IMG/VR virus record: IMGVR_UViG_3300046616_000431
Location: 48,363-112,362 of that record
DNA from: a virus
Reading direction: 5' to 3' (one strand)
Length of the DNA: 64,000 nucleotides
The notes beneath the pieces were generated by a model. That model saw nothing but the letters and a program-made list of their open reading frames with translations. It was not told the DNA's origin and ran no database searches. The translations under genes were made by a program, and so were the position numbers. Shown in pieces: positions 52,440 through 59,748 of the stretch (position 1 is its first letter; the number at the start of each line of letters is the position of its first letter).

Positions 52440-53086
52440 GCGACAACCTGCCCGCCACGGTCGACCCGGACGACGACGGCCCCTCCAGCCTGGTCATGGT
52501 CCGAGTCGGCGGCCGTACGGTCCCGGCCAAGACCGCGACCCGCTGCCGCGTCTGCCAGTCCCCGCACCGCGTACAGATCGAGAAGTGGATCCTGGAGGCG
52601 TACACCCGCCCCACGATCCTGGCGCACCTGTCAGACATGGAGCCCGGCCCTCTGGGCCACCCCTCCGAGAAGTCGCTGCGCCTGCATGTCGACAAGCACA
52701 TGTCCCTGGGCGACCGCGCCCAGGCCGCCATCCTCGCCCGCCGTGCCGAACAGCTCGGCGAGGAGCTTGAAAAATATGGCGGACGCGTAGCAGACCACCT
52801 CTCCGCCCTGGATATCGTGGTTCTACGGGGTTTCGATGCGCTGCAGCGCGGCGAGATCAAGGTCGACGCCGCCACCCTCATGAAGGCGATCGACCTCAAG
52901 CACAAAATCGAGTCCTCGGTCGACGGGGGAGTGGACGCCAACATCTGGCGCGACGCCCTCATGGAGTACATGCGCATCGCCCTCGGTTTCATCCCGACGG
53001 ACAGACGCAGGGAATTTTCCGCCGCCCTCAACGCGAGTCCTATCCTCGCCGCCCTTTCGAAGAACGCACAGAATCCGTCACATTAA
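52436..53086 (+). CDS. Terminase small subunit candidate
   Basis: A 216-residue protein. CRVCQSPHRVQIEKWILEAY (about 37-56) gives a Cys pair and a helix, followed by an HTH-like region (RPTILAHLSDMEPG then SEKSLRLHVDKH) and a long helical middle (QAAILARRAEQLGEELEKY). HTH plus an oligomerising helix is the layout of many small terminases, and terL is 2.5 kb downstream. The gap between the two and the lack of a search keep this tentative; a host-attachment or regulatory DNA-binding protein is the alternative. Confidence 0.45.
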   Translation: MSDNLPATVDPDDDGPSSLVMVRVGGRTVPAKTATRCRVCQSPHRVQIEKWILEAYTRPTILAHLSDMEPGPLGHPSEKSLRLHVDKHMSLGDRAQAAILARRAEQLGEELEKYGGRVADHLSALDIVVLRGFDALQRGEIKVDAATLMKAIDLKHKIESSVDGGVDANIWRDALMEYMRIALGFIPTDRRREFSAALNASPILAALSKNAQNPSH

Positions 53087-53142
53087 TAAATCCGGACCGC
53101 CACTGGATTTACTCCTTCCCGCCAAGAGGAGAACACCACATC

Positions 53143-54147
53143 ATGTTCCTGCGTGAGCCCGCCACACGTACCCTCGCCGACGTCTACGTCGACTGGAGGA
53201 GCCACGACCGCAGCTGGAACTCCGACGCCTGCGTCCCCGAGGCCGACTTCCAGAAGGAGATCGGCACCTCGCCGACCATCTCCCTGGGCGACCACGAGAT
53301 CGCCCTGGACGACGAGGCCATCGAGCAGCTGTGCTCCTTCTACGAGATCCCCCGCGCGTTCTTCGGCCGCCTGACCCGCGCCGAGCAGCACTTCGTCATG
53401 AACTCCCGGATCCAGCACACCGGCGGCGAAGTCACCATCGAGTACAACGACAAGGGCATCACCGACGTCCGCAAGCCCAGCCAGCCACGCCTGGACGTCG
53501 AGCAGTTCGCCCGCATCGCCCACCGGATCTTCCCCTCCCACGCCCATGTCCTGGACGACTGGTTCACCCCCGACGACCTCCGCCTCGACGTCATCAACCC
53601 GCTGCCCACCGTCGGCGTCGGCGGCCCGGTCTACGGCGGCATCCGCTTCGCCCAGAACCGCAAGCAGAACCTCGCGCCGACGGTGAACCCGATCCTCTTC
53701 CACGCGGACACCACCACCGTCATCCAGGTCCCGGACTGGTCCCTGAAGATCGACGCCCGAGGCGTGTCCATCGAGAAGATCGCCGAGCGCCTGGAAGCCG
53801 AAGCCCTGCGTGCCGAGGCCCGCCTGGACAGCGACGTCAACCACCTGTTCAACCTGCAGCGCACCTCCATCGCCGGGGACCGCATCACCCGCCTGCACCG
53901 CGTCGCCGCCGAGCACGGCCTGCCCGTCCGGCCGCTCGCCGACGTCACCGTGGCGCTCTCCCGCAACGACGAGCCCACCATGTTCGACCTGGTCCTGGTC
54001 ATCGCCAACGCCGCCAACGCCCCCAAGCTCCTCGGCGACCCGGCCAAGCGCACCGTCCGCACCAAGCTCCAGGCCATCGCCGGAGCCGTCGTCACCGACG
54101 AGGCCGAACGCTGCCAGTCCTGCCACGCCCTCGTTTCCGCTGCCTGA
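53143..54147 (+). CDS. Unknown protein, possibly DUF932-like
   Basis: A 334-residue protein from ATG 53143 (GAGGAG about 11 nt upstream). It is an alpha/beta protein with an acidic N-terminus and HRIFPSHAHVLDDWF near the middle; a CQSC pair lies near the C-terminus. Length and general make-up recall DUF932-type phage and plasmid proteins, but I cannot confirm this. GACCGCCA and CGCCAAGA occur in its leader. Confidence 0.7.
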   Translation: MFLREPATRTLADVYVDWRSHDRSWNSDACVPEADFQKEIGTSPTISLGDHEIALDDEAIEQLCSFYEIPRAFFGRLTRAEQHFVMNSRIQHTGGEVTIEYNDKGITDVRKPSQPRLDVEQFARIAHRIFPSHAHVLDDWFTPDDLRLDVINPLPTVGVGGPVYGGIRFAQNRKQNLAPTVNPILFHADTTTVIQVPDWSLKIDARGVSIEKIAERLEAEALRAEARLDSDVNHLFNLQRTSIAGDRITRLHRVAAEHGLPVRPLADVTVALSRNDEPTMFDLVLVIANAANAPKLLGDPAKRTVRTKLQAIAGAVVTDEAERCQSCHALVSAA

Positions 54148-54165
54148 CCGCCACAGGAGCCCCTG

Positions 54166-54777
54166 ATGACCGAGAACCTCCGTCAGCGCGACGGCGACCA
54201 GCCCCTTCCCACCGAGGGCCAGGAGAACGTCCAGGACCGCCTCCTCGGCCTGATCAAGGAGCGCCGCGCCCTCGGCGTTCAGCGCTACGGCCGCCCGCTG
54301 CAGACCTTCAACGGCCGCAACGCCATCCGTGACCTGATCGAAGAACTCCTCGACGGCGCCACCTACGCCATGCAGGTCGAGATGGAACAGGAGGCACTGA
54401 AGGTCGGAGTGCGCGGAGCCCTCAAGCTCCACGCCGCAGACCAGGGCCTGTGCCGCACCTGTGCGACCAAGGCGCCCTGCGCCACCCGGGTCCTCCTCGT
54501 GGCCCCGCACAAGCCCCAGCCGCAGCCGCAGCCGCAGCTCATCTTCACCGAGGTCCACCCGGTCGAGGAGATCGCCGTCCACCCCGACTCCATGGGCGCC
54601 TTCAAGGAGCACATGAAGCTCGTGGGCGTCGAGGAGCGCCTGGGCAACCCGATCGACGAGCTGTACGGCATCCCCATCCTCGCCGACGAGTCCATCGCGC
54701 CCGGCTATGTGCGCATGCGCCCGCACGGCTTCGACAACCACCCCGCCTTCCGCAGCGCCAAGGAGCAGACCCCGTGA
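54166..54777 (+). CDS. Actinophage protein with MazG-like helical region
   Basis: A 203-residue protein from ATG 54166 (AGGAG upstream). Residues about 20-72 (VQDRLLGLIKERRALGVQRYGRPLQTFNGRN then LIEELLDGATYAMQVE) form a helical module frequently found in actinobacterial phages. It resembles MazG-type E-E-x-x-D segments, though clear pyrophosphatase residues are few. A CRTC/C pair and a Gln/Pro repeat follow. Nucleotide hydrolysis is only a possibility. Confidence 0.65.
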   Translation: MTENLRQRDGDQPLPTEGQENVQDRLLGLIKERRALGVQRYGRPLQTFNGRNAIRDLIEELLDGATYAMQVEMEQEALKVGVRGALKLHAADQGLCRTCATKAPCATRVLLVAPHKPQPQPQPQLIFTEVHPVEEIAVHPDSMGAFKEHMKLVGVEERLGNPIDELYGIPILADESIAPGYVRMRPHGFDNHPAFRSAKEQTP

Positions 54778-55250
54778 CCCGCAGCAACCCCTCCGGCCTC
54801 ATCCTCCCGCCGGGCGTCCAGGGCTCCCCGGCCGCGTCGGCCCCGGACCGCTTCGACCGCGAGTACGGCGAGGTCGGCCAGCGCAGCGAGATGGCCCAGG
54901 GCGACATCCTCGACAGCGAGATCCTCCAGCTGGAAGCCATCTTCGCCGACATGCAGACCCGCTACGGCGCGAAGGCCTTCAACGTTGAGGAGTTCGAGCG
55001 CGAGGCGAAGGAGCGCTGCCACAGCCAGCTCGGCCTCGCCATCGACGTCCTCTGGAAGAAGGTCGTGGACGGCACCGGCCGCATCATCGAGGGCGTTGGT
55101 GCCCCCAGGATCGAGATAGTCGGCCGTGTCGAGAAGAAGATCTTCGACCACGACAAGAAGGTCTTCGAGATCACCCACGACGTCGCCGGACTCGGCGGCC
55201 CCACCGGTGTGATCAAGTCGGACGGCGCGCGCGGAGGGCACCCCCACTGA
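54774..55250 (+). CDS. Unknown early/middle protein
   Basis: A 158-residue protein from GTG 54774 (overlap GTGA). The central part is helical and acidic (LDSEILQLEAIFADMQTRYG then FEREAKERCHSQLGLAIDVLWKK); the end is Gly-rich. No family recognised. Its stop overlaps the next start. Confidence 0.7.
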   Translation: MTRSNPSGLILPPGVQGSPAASAPDRFDREYGEVGQRSEMAQGDILDSEILQLEAIFADMQTRYGAKAFNVEEFEREAKERCHSQLGLAIDVLWKKVVDGTGRIIEGVGAPRIEIVGRVEKKIFDHDKKVFEITHDVAGLGGPTGVIKSDGARGGHPH

Positions 55251-55504
55251 TGACACGCATCCTCGAACACACCGACGACAGCGTCCTGGTCGGCATCGTC
55301 CCCCAGGAATGCGCCAACTGCGGCGGGCGGTGCGACCGCGTCCGGCTCTCCCTGGAAGTCGTCTCCTCCGACGACGGCGGCCTCCTCGGCATCCGCTCCC
55401 TCGCCACCACCCCGTGCTGCGGCGGCAAGCGCAGCGCCCCCTACCCGGTCGAGCACCTCGCCCGGCTGCTCGACCACCTCAAGGAGTGCTCCAACCCCCA
55501 CTGA
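55250..55504 (+). CDS. Small zinc-finger-like protein
   Basis: An 84-residue protein from ATG 55250. Two cysteine pairs (CANCGGRC and PCCGG) and a final Cys (ECSNPH) suggest zinc binding. It is the last gene of the long rightward operon; a strong terminator follows 46 nt later. Confidence 0.7.
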   Translation: MTRILEHTDDSVLVGIVPQECANCGGRCDRVRLSLEVVSSDDGGLLGIRSLATTPCCGGKRSAPYPVEHLARLLDHLKECSNPH

Positions 55505-55550
55505 CGTCACGACGTCGAACCATCTGCAGCGGCCTGACCACCCGCACCTG

Positions 55551-55583
55551 ACGGCCCTCCCGGAACGCCCGGGAGGGCCGTTT
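55551..55583 (+). terminator. Strong terminator ending early operon
   Basis: ACGGCCCTCCCGG (55551-55563) pairs perfectly over 13 bp with CCGGGAGGGCCGT (55569-55581), a 5-nt loop and a short T-run. It separates the replication operon from terL. Confidence 0.85.
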
Positions 55584-55603
55584 GCTGTACACGGGCTCCC
55601 GGG

Positions 55604-55618
55604 CGCCCCCAAGGGGCG
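55604..55618 (+). promoter_or_regulatory. Leader mini-hairpin before terL
   Basis: CGCCCC-CAA-GGGGCG, 14 nt before the ATG and directly followed by AGGAGGG. It is the clearest copy of the leader hairpin family together with 4446. Confidence 0.5.
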
Positions 55619-55632
55619 AGGAGGGCGCCCCC

Positions 55633-57804
55633 ATGGCCAGCAACAACGAGGACCGTTCGCCGCTTGCGAACTTCGACCCCACCGCGATCCACCAGCTCTT
55701 TCTCGGCCTGGAGATCCCGGACCCGATCACGTTCGTGGTCTCCCCGCAGTACCTGAACCGGCCGAACCTCTACCCGCGCCAGGCCACCCTCCTGAAGTGC
55801 TTCTTCCTGCGCGAGGACCTCTTCACGCCGTACGACTACCAGGTCGTCGCCGAGTGGGACGAGCAGTACCGCACCGCGAAGACGACCAACGAGCAGCGCG
55901 CCGCCCAGGCCCAGCTCGACATGGTCGCCGAACTCGACGGCGACCCCGCCATGGCCCAGGTCCTCGCCGACCTCGAACAGCTGGAGCTGAACGAGGACCG
56001 GCCGAAGATGCCCATCGGCGGCACCCCGGACCTCCTGCGCCGGATGCGCGCGGCCAAGGCGCTGGGCTACCAGTGGTTCCGCGAGATCCTCCTGGTGATG
56101 GGCCGACGCGCAGGCAAGGGCCACATCTCCGCCCTGGCCATGGCGTACGTCCTGTGGAACTACATGGCCAAGGGCGACCCCCAGGACCACTACGGCGTCG
56201 ACCGCGACAAGAAACTCGCGTGCCTGATCTTCGCCGGTAAGCGCGAGCAGGCCAAAGCCAACCTCTGGCGCGACCTCGTCAACGTTGTCACCGGCGGCCC
56301 GTGCTTCGCCCCCTACATCGCCAGCAGCCTCGGCGAGAAGCTCTCCGTGTACGCACCGCACGACTTCATCCGCATCGACGAGATGATGCAGCGCGGCATC
56401 AAGACCGCCCTCGACATGGCCACCTTCGAGATCCTCCCGAAGGAGTCCACCCTGATGGCAGGCCGTGGACCTGCGTCTTTCATCATGGGCTTCGACGAGA
56501 TGGCCCACGTCGTGGCCTCCGGCGCGAACCGCTCGGCCGAGGAGGTCTACACCGCCTCCGTCCCCTCCCTTGACCAGTTCAAGAAGGACGGATTCCTGAT
56601 CGAGCCGTCGTCTCCCTGGCAGATGACCGGCCAGTTCTACTCGAACTACGAGCGCTCTGTCGCCGTCGAGCCGGACGGCGAGCCGACCTACCCGGCCATC
56701 ATGATGATCCAGCTCGCCTCCTGGGACATCTACCTCGACTGGCAGATCGCCCACGAGCTGCCCCTCTTCCCCGAGGGCTTCACCGGCGACAACGACGAGT
56801 ACGAGAACGTAGAGGCGCCCGGCTTCCGCGTCCTCAAGAACGCCATCCAGACCTACGACGACCAGATGCGGAAGCTGGAGAAGGCCGACCCCGACACATT
56901 CGCCGTCGAGCGCCGCGCTCAGTGGGCCACCGTCATGGACGCCTACCTCGACCCCGACAAGGTCGACGCCGTGTTCGGCGCCTGGGCCGGACGCCCGCCC
57001 CAGTACGGCGGCCAGCTCATCGTCCCCACCACCGAGGGCATCCTCTCCAACGAGTACAAGGGCCACGCCGACCCCAGCTCGGTCAACTGCCGCTTCGGCA
57101 TCGCCTGCGCCCACGTCGAGTACGACCTGCAGGGCCGCCCCCACGTCGTCTTCGACAAGATCCACCACTTCGACCCGGCGGACTTCCCCAACCACACGAT
57201 CGACTACGAAGAGGTCGAGGACTGGATCTGGGACGGCATCATCGCCCCCTTCCAGCCCGCCGAGTTCACCTTCGACCAGTACAACTCCGTCGGCTCCACC
57301 CAGAAGCTCGTCAAGAAGGTCGCCAAGGCCCGGCTGCCGAAGAAGGTCAACGTCTTCATCCGCGACGCGAACGCCACCTACAACTGGCAGGTCGCCGAGT
57401 GCTTCAAGGCCGCGATCAACATGGGCCTGGTCCACGCCCCGGAGTACGAAGAGGGCGCCCTGGAGCTCAAGTTCCTCCAGAAGGCACCCAAGGCCAACCG
57501 CGTCGACCACCCGACCGTCGGCCCGGTCCAGACCAAGGACATCGCCGATGCGATCATGATTACAACGTGGTCCCTGATCGGCGAGTGGATCACCGGCTAC
57601 AAGGAGATGCTCAACGCGGCCAGCGCCAGCGGAGCCCTCATGGGCGGCCTGCACGGATCAAGCCCCAGAACCCCCGAAGCCGCAGCTCCGGACCAGGACA
57701 GCCAGGCCCAGTTCGACGCCCTGCGCCGCTTCAGCCGCACCCGCACCGGCCGCGACGGATGGGAAGCCGGACTGGGCCGCCACCGGACCGGATACCGCCG
57801 GTAG
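55633..57804 (+). CDS. terL: Terminase large subunit
   Basis: A 723-residue packaging motor from ATG 55633 (GAGGAGG upstream). Walker A-like VMGRRAGKGH (about residues 155-164) and Walker B FIMGFDEMAHV with Asp288-Glu289 mark the ATPase. The nuclease half starts near residue 470 (INCRFGIACAHVEYD-type strand, then FDKIHHFDPADFPNHTIDY), with conserved acidic residues, and FTFDQYNSVGSTQKL typical of phage TerL. It cuts and pumps DNA into proheads. Length is longer than T4 gp17 but usual for large actinophages. It begins a new transcription unit after a strong terminator. Confidence 0.9.
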   Translation: MASNNEDRSPLANFDPTAIHQLFLGLEIPDPITFVVSPQYLNRPNLYPRQATLLKCFFLREDLFTPYDYQVVAEWDEQYRTAKTTNEQRAAQAQLDMVAELDGDPAMAQVLADLEQLELNEDRPKMPIGGTPDLLRRMRAAKALGYQWFREILLVMGRRAGKGHISALAMAYVLWNYMAKGDPQDHYGVDRDKKLACLIFAGKREQAKANLWRDLVNVVTGGPCFAPYIASSLGEKLSVYAPHDFIRIDEMMQRGIKTALDMATFEILPKESTLMAGRGPASFIMGFDEMAHVVASGANRSAEEVYTASVPSLDQFKKDGFLIEPSSPWQMTGQFYSNYERSVAVEPDGEPTYPAIMMIQLASWDIYLDWQIAHELPLFPEGFTGDNDEYENVEAPGFRVLKNAIQTYDDQMRKLEKADPDTFAVERRAQWATVMDAYLDPDKVDAVFGAWAGRPPQYGGQLIVPTTEGILSNEYKGHADPSSVNCRFGIACAHVEYDLQGRPHVVFDKIHHFDPADFPNHTIDYEEVEDWIWDGIIAPFQPAEFTFDQYNSVGSTQKLVKKVAKARLPKKVNVFIRDANATYNWQVAECFKAAINMGLVHAPEYEEGALELKFLQKAPKANRVDHPTVGPVQTKDIADAIMITTWSLIGEWITGYKEMLNAASASGALMGGLHGSSPRTPEAAAPDQDSQAQFDALRRFSRTRTGRDGWEAGLGRHRTGYRR

Positions 57805-58010
57805 CGGCAAGGTCGCGCTTGCCGCAGAGGCAAGGGCGTCCTTGCTCGGATCACGCGTACGTGGCACGATGAGCCACATAACGTCTCACGTATGGGCTGC
57901 GAAAGCAGTTGGCGCGTGCGGGACACGCCAGACCGAACAGGTCGGTGCCCCTATGAGTTGGGTCTATCTTGGCGGGTAAACCCTCGCTCGAAAAACGCTC
58001 GTGAGACGTC
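57805..58010 (+). ncRNA. Structured intergenic region, possible ncRNA or leader
   Basis: No gene is supported. Six short hairpins follow one another: 57805-57824 (CGGCAAG/CTTGCCG), 57830-57845 (GCAAGG/CCTTGC), 57861-57877 (GTGGC/GCCAC), 57897-57908 (CTGC-GAAA-GCAG, a GNRA loop), 57911-57929 and 57931-57943 (GACC/GGTC). Then comes the reverse complement of CGCCAAGATAGACC (57961-57974). Density of stems suggests a structured RNA or packaging-associated site; neither is proven. Confidence 0.35.
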
Positions 58011-58011
58011 C

Positions 58012-58042
58012 GAGCCCCCCGGCTGCTAGCGCCGGGGGGCTC
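58012..58042 (+). terminator. 12-bp GC stem-loop before polyvalent genes
   Basis: GAGCCCCCCGGC (58012-58023) pairs perfectly with GCCGGGGGGCTC (58031-58042), 7-nt loop, no U-tract. It likely ends the terL transcript or the structured RNA. Confidence 0.75.
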
Positions 58043-58092
58043 CATTCATGTCCGCCCCCGGTCCTCCGTCCCGAAGGGCTGGAGGTGCAAGG

Positions 58093-59748
58093 GTGACGGA
58101 CATCAGCGCGACGAGCTTCTTCCGGCGGCACGCTGCCGAGACTATCGAACCTGCGTTCGAACCGGAAGCGGATTCCGCGAACCCTGGCACCCAGAGCCCG
58201 GAATGGATTGCCGAGTGGGGCCACGGCTCCAAGCCCTGCCCCTGCTGCAAGGGCGCAGGCGAGCACGACACCGGCTTCGAGTGCTCCCTGTGCGACGGCG
58301 GCATGGCCGTCGGCAAGGACACCCCCGACGGCTACCGCTGCGACGGCACCCTCCCCGACGGCGGCCACGGCAAGACGGCCGCCTACACCGAGCACCCGCT
58401 GCCCGAGCAGGTCAGGTCGTGGAAGAACACACAGTGGGACGTCCCCGATGAGGTCACCAGCCCGATCCACCGGGGCCTGACCCTGCCGCTGTCACCGAAA
58501 GACCACGAGTACGTCCACAACCTCTCCATCCCCACCGGCAGACGCGCGGCCCACATCGTCGGCCTCGTCCACTCCCAGGGCGGCCTGGGGCGCCACTGGA
58601 CGACTGACGCGGATACCGCAGGCCACTTCTCCCACACCGGCGCAGGAGAACTGCAGCACCACCCCCACCTGCTCTCCGTCACCCTGCACGCGCACCCGCC
58701 AGCCGCCGAGCACATCGAGCACGACCCCGTCGAGCTTGGCCGCATGGGAGTCCAGGGGCAGTCTGTTGAGAGCGAAGTCCCCCTGAAAGCGGCCTCGCCG
58801 GTGCGCTTGTACGGCGTGAGCTGGCAGAACACCCGCGACTCCACCCAATGGGGCAACCACATCGCCACCGCCGATGCCAAGGGCATCACCCGGAGCGCCT
58901 CCGCCGACACCCCCGTGCCGGACAACACCAAGCCGTACGAGCACAAGCACCCCTGGCTGCCCCGCGACCACTTCTTCGCCCCCACCCCCAAGGGCCTGGA
59001 CGAGCGGCTCTTCGACGGCGACCACATGCGCCCCGACGTCCGCCGCCACATCCTCGGCCTGATCAACAGCCTCTGGGCCCCGCGCTACGGCGACTCCTGG
59101 CAGACCTGGGCCCGCGTCTACCTCGCCGGATCCGAGGCCAGCCACTTCTACGGCAACAACGACCTCGACGTCCTGATCGGCATCGACCACGACGCCCTCA
59201 ACCAGCACGTGGACGCCTTCTGTGGCGAGCCGGACGCCGTCATCGACGAGCGCCTGACCGACGAGCTGCGCGAGCACCTCAACGACGACGCCCGCATGCT
59301 GCCCGGCCCCGGCGGCGAGACCGGCCCCTGGGAAAGCACTTTCTACGTGAACCCGGCCAGCTATGACATACGGGACATCAAGCCGTACGCCGCCTACGAC
59401 ATCACCCGCGACGAGTGGGCCGTCCGGCCGGTCGAGGTCCCCGACGACTTCGGCCCCGAGAAACTCCCCGAGTCGACCTGGGACGTCTTCGAGGCCCTGC
59501 AGACCCTGATCAAGGCCGTCGCGGAGCTGCCCGAAGGAACCCGGGAGCGCGAGGGCGCCGCTCTGTACGATTACCTCCACACTGACCGCCACAGTGCCTT
59601 CGGCCCGGACGGAACAGGCCTCTACGACCCGGCCAACGCGGTCTGGAAGGCCCTCGACAAGGCCCCCGGCAAGCCCCTGCAGCAGCTTATCGACTGGAAG
59701 CACGCCCACGACGGCGCGACCGCCAACGCCCAGGAGACCGCAGCATGA
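58093..59748 (+). CDS. Polyvalent protein 1: zinc ribbon, ADP-ribosyltransferase-like, nucleotidyltransferase-like
   Basis: A 551-residue multidomain protein. GTG 58093 follows GGAGG by 8 nt; a longer frame from 58048 overlaps the terminator and is rejected. It opens with SATSFFRRHAA, the linker motif repeated in the next protein. CPCCKGAG and CSLCDGG (about 49-70) form a DnaJ-type zinc ribbon. Residues about 120-240 fit an ADP-ribosyltransferase: HRGL (Arg127), LGRHWTTDADTAGHF and E226-S-E228. Residues about 335-480 include GSEASHFYGNNDLDVLIGID, the G-S then D-x-D pattern of Pol beta-type nucleotidyltransferases. Such fusions are known as polyvalent proteins in phages and conjugative elements. 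It overlaps the next gene by 4 nt. Confidence 0.7.
   Translation: MTDISATSFFRRHAAETIEPAFEPEADSANPGTQSPEWIAEWGHGSKPCPCCKGAGEHDTGFECSLCDGGMAVGKDTPDGYRCDGTLPDGGHGKTAAYTEHPLPEQVRSWKNTQWDVPDEVTSPIHRGLTLPLSPKDHEYVHNLSIPTGRRAAHIVGLVHSQGGLGRHWTTDADTAGHFSHTGAGELQHHPHLLSVTLHAHPPAAEHIEHDPVELGRMGVQGQSVESEVPLKAASPVRLYGVSWQNTRDSTQWGNHIATADAKGITRSASADTPVPDNTKPYEHKHPWLPRDHFFAPTPKGLDERLFDGDHMRPDVRRHILGLINSLWAPRYGDSWQTWARVYLAGSEASHFYGNNDLDVLIGIDHDALNQHVDAFCGEPDAVIDERLTDELREHLNDDARMLPGPGGETGPWESTFYVNPASYDIRDIKPYAAYDITRDEWAVRPVEVPDDFGPEKLPESTWDVFEALQTLIKAVAELPEGTREREGAALYDYLHTDRHSAFGPDGTGLYDPANAVWKALDKAPGKPLQQLIDWKHAHDGATANAQETAA

Noticed and set aside
52436-55632. A pac or cos site between the small-terminase candidate and terL
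   Set aside because: No distinctive repeat or end-like sequence could be picked out; genome-end mapping would be required.
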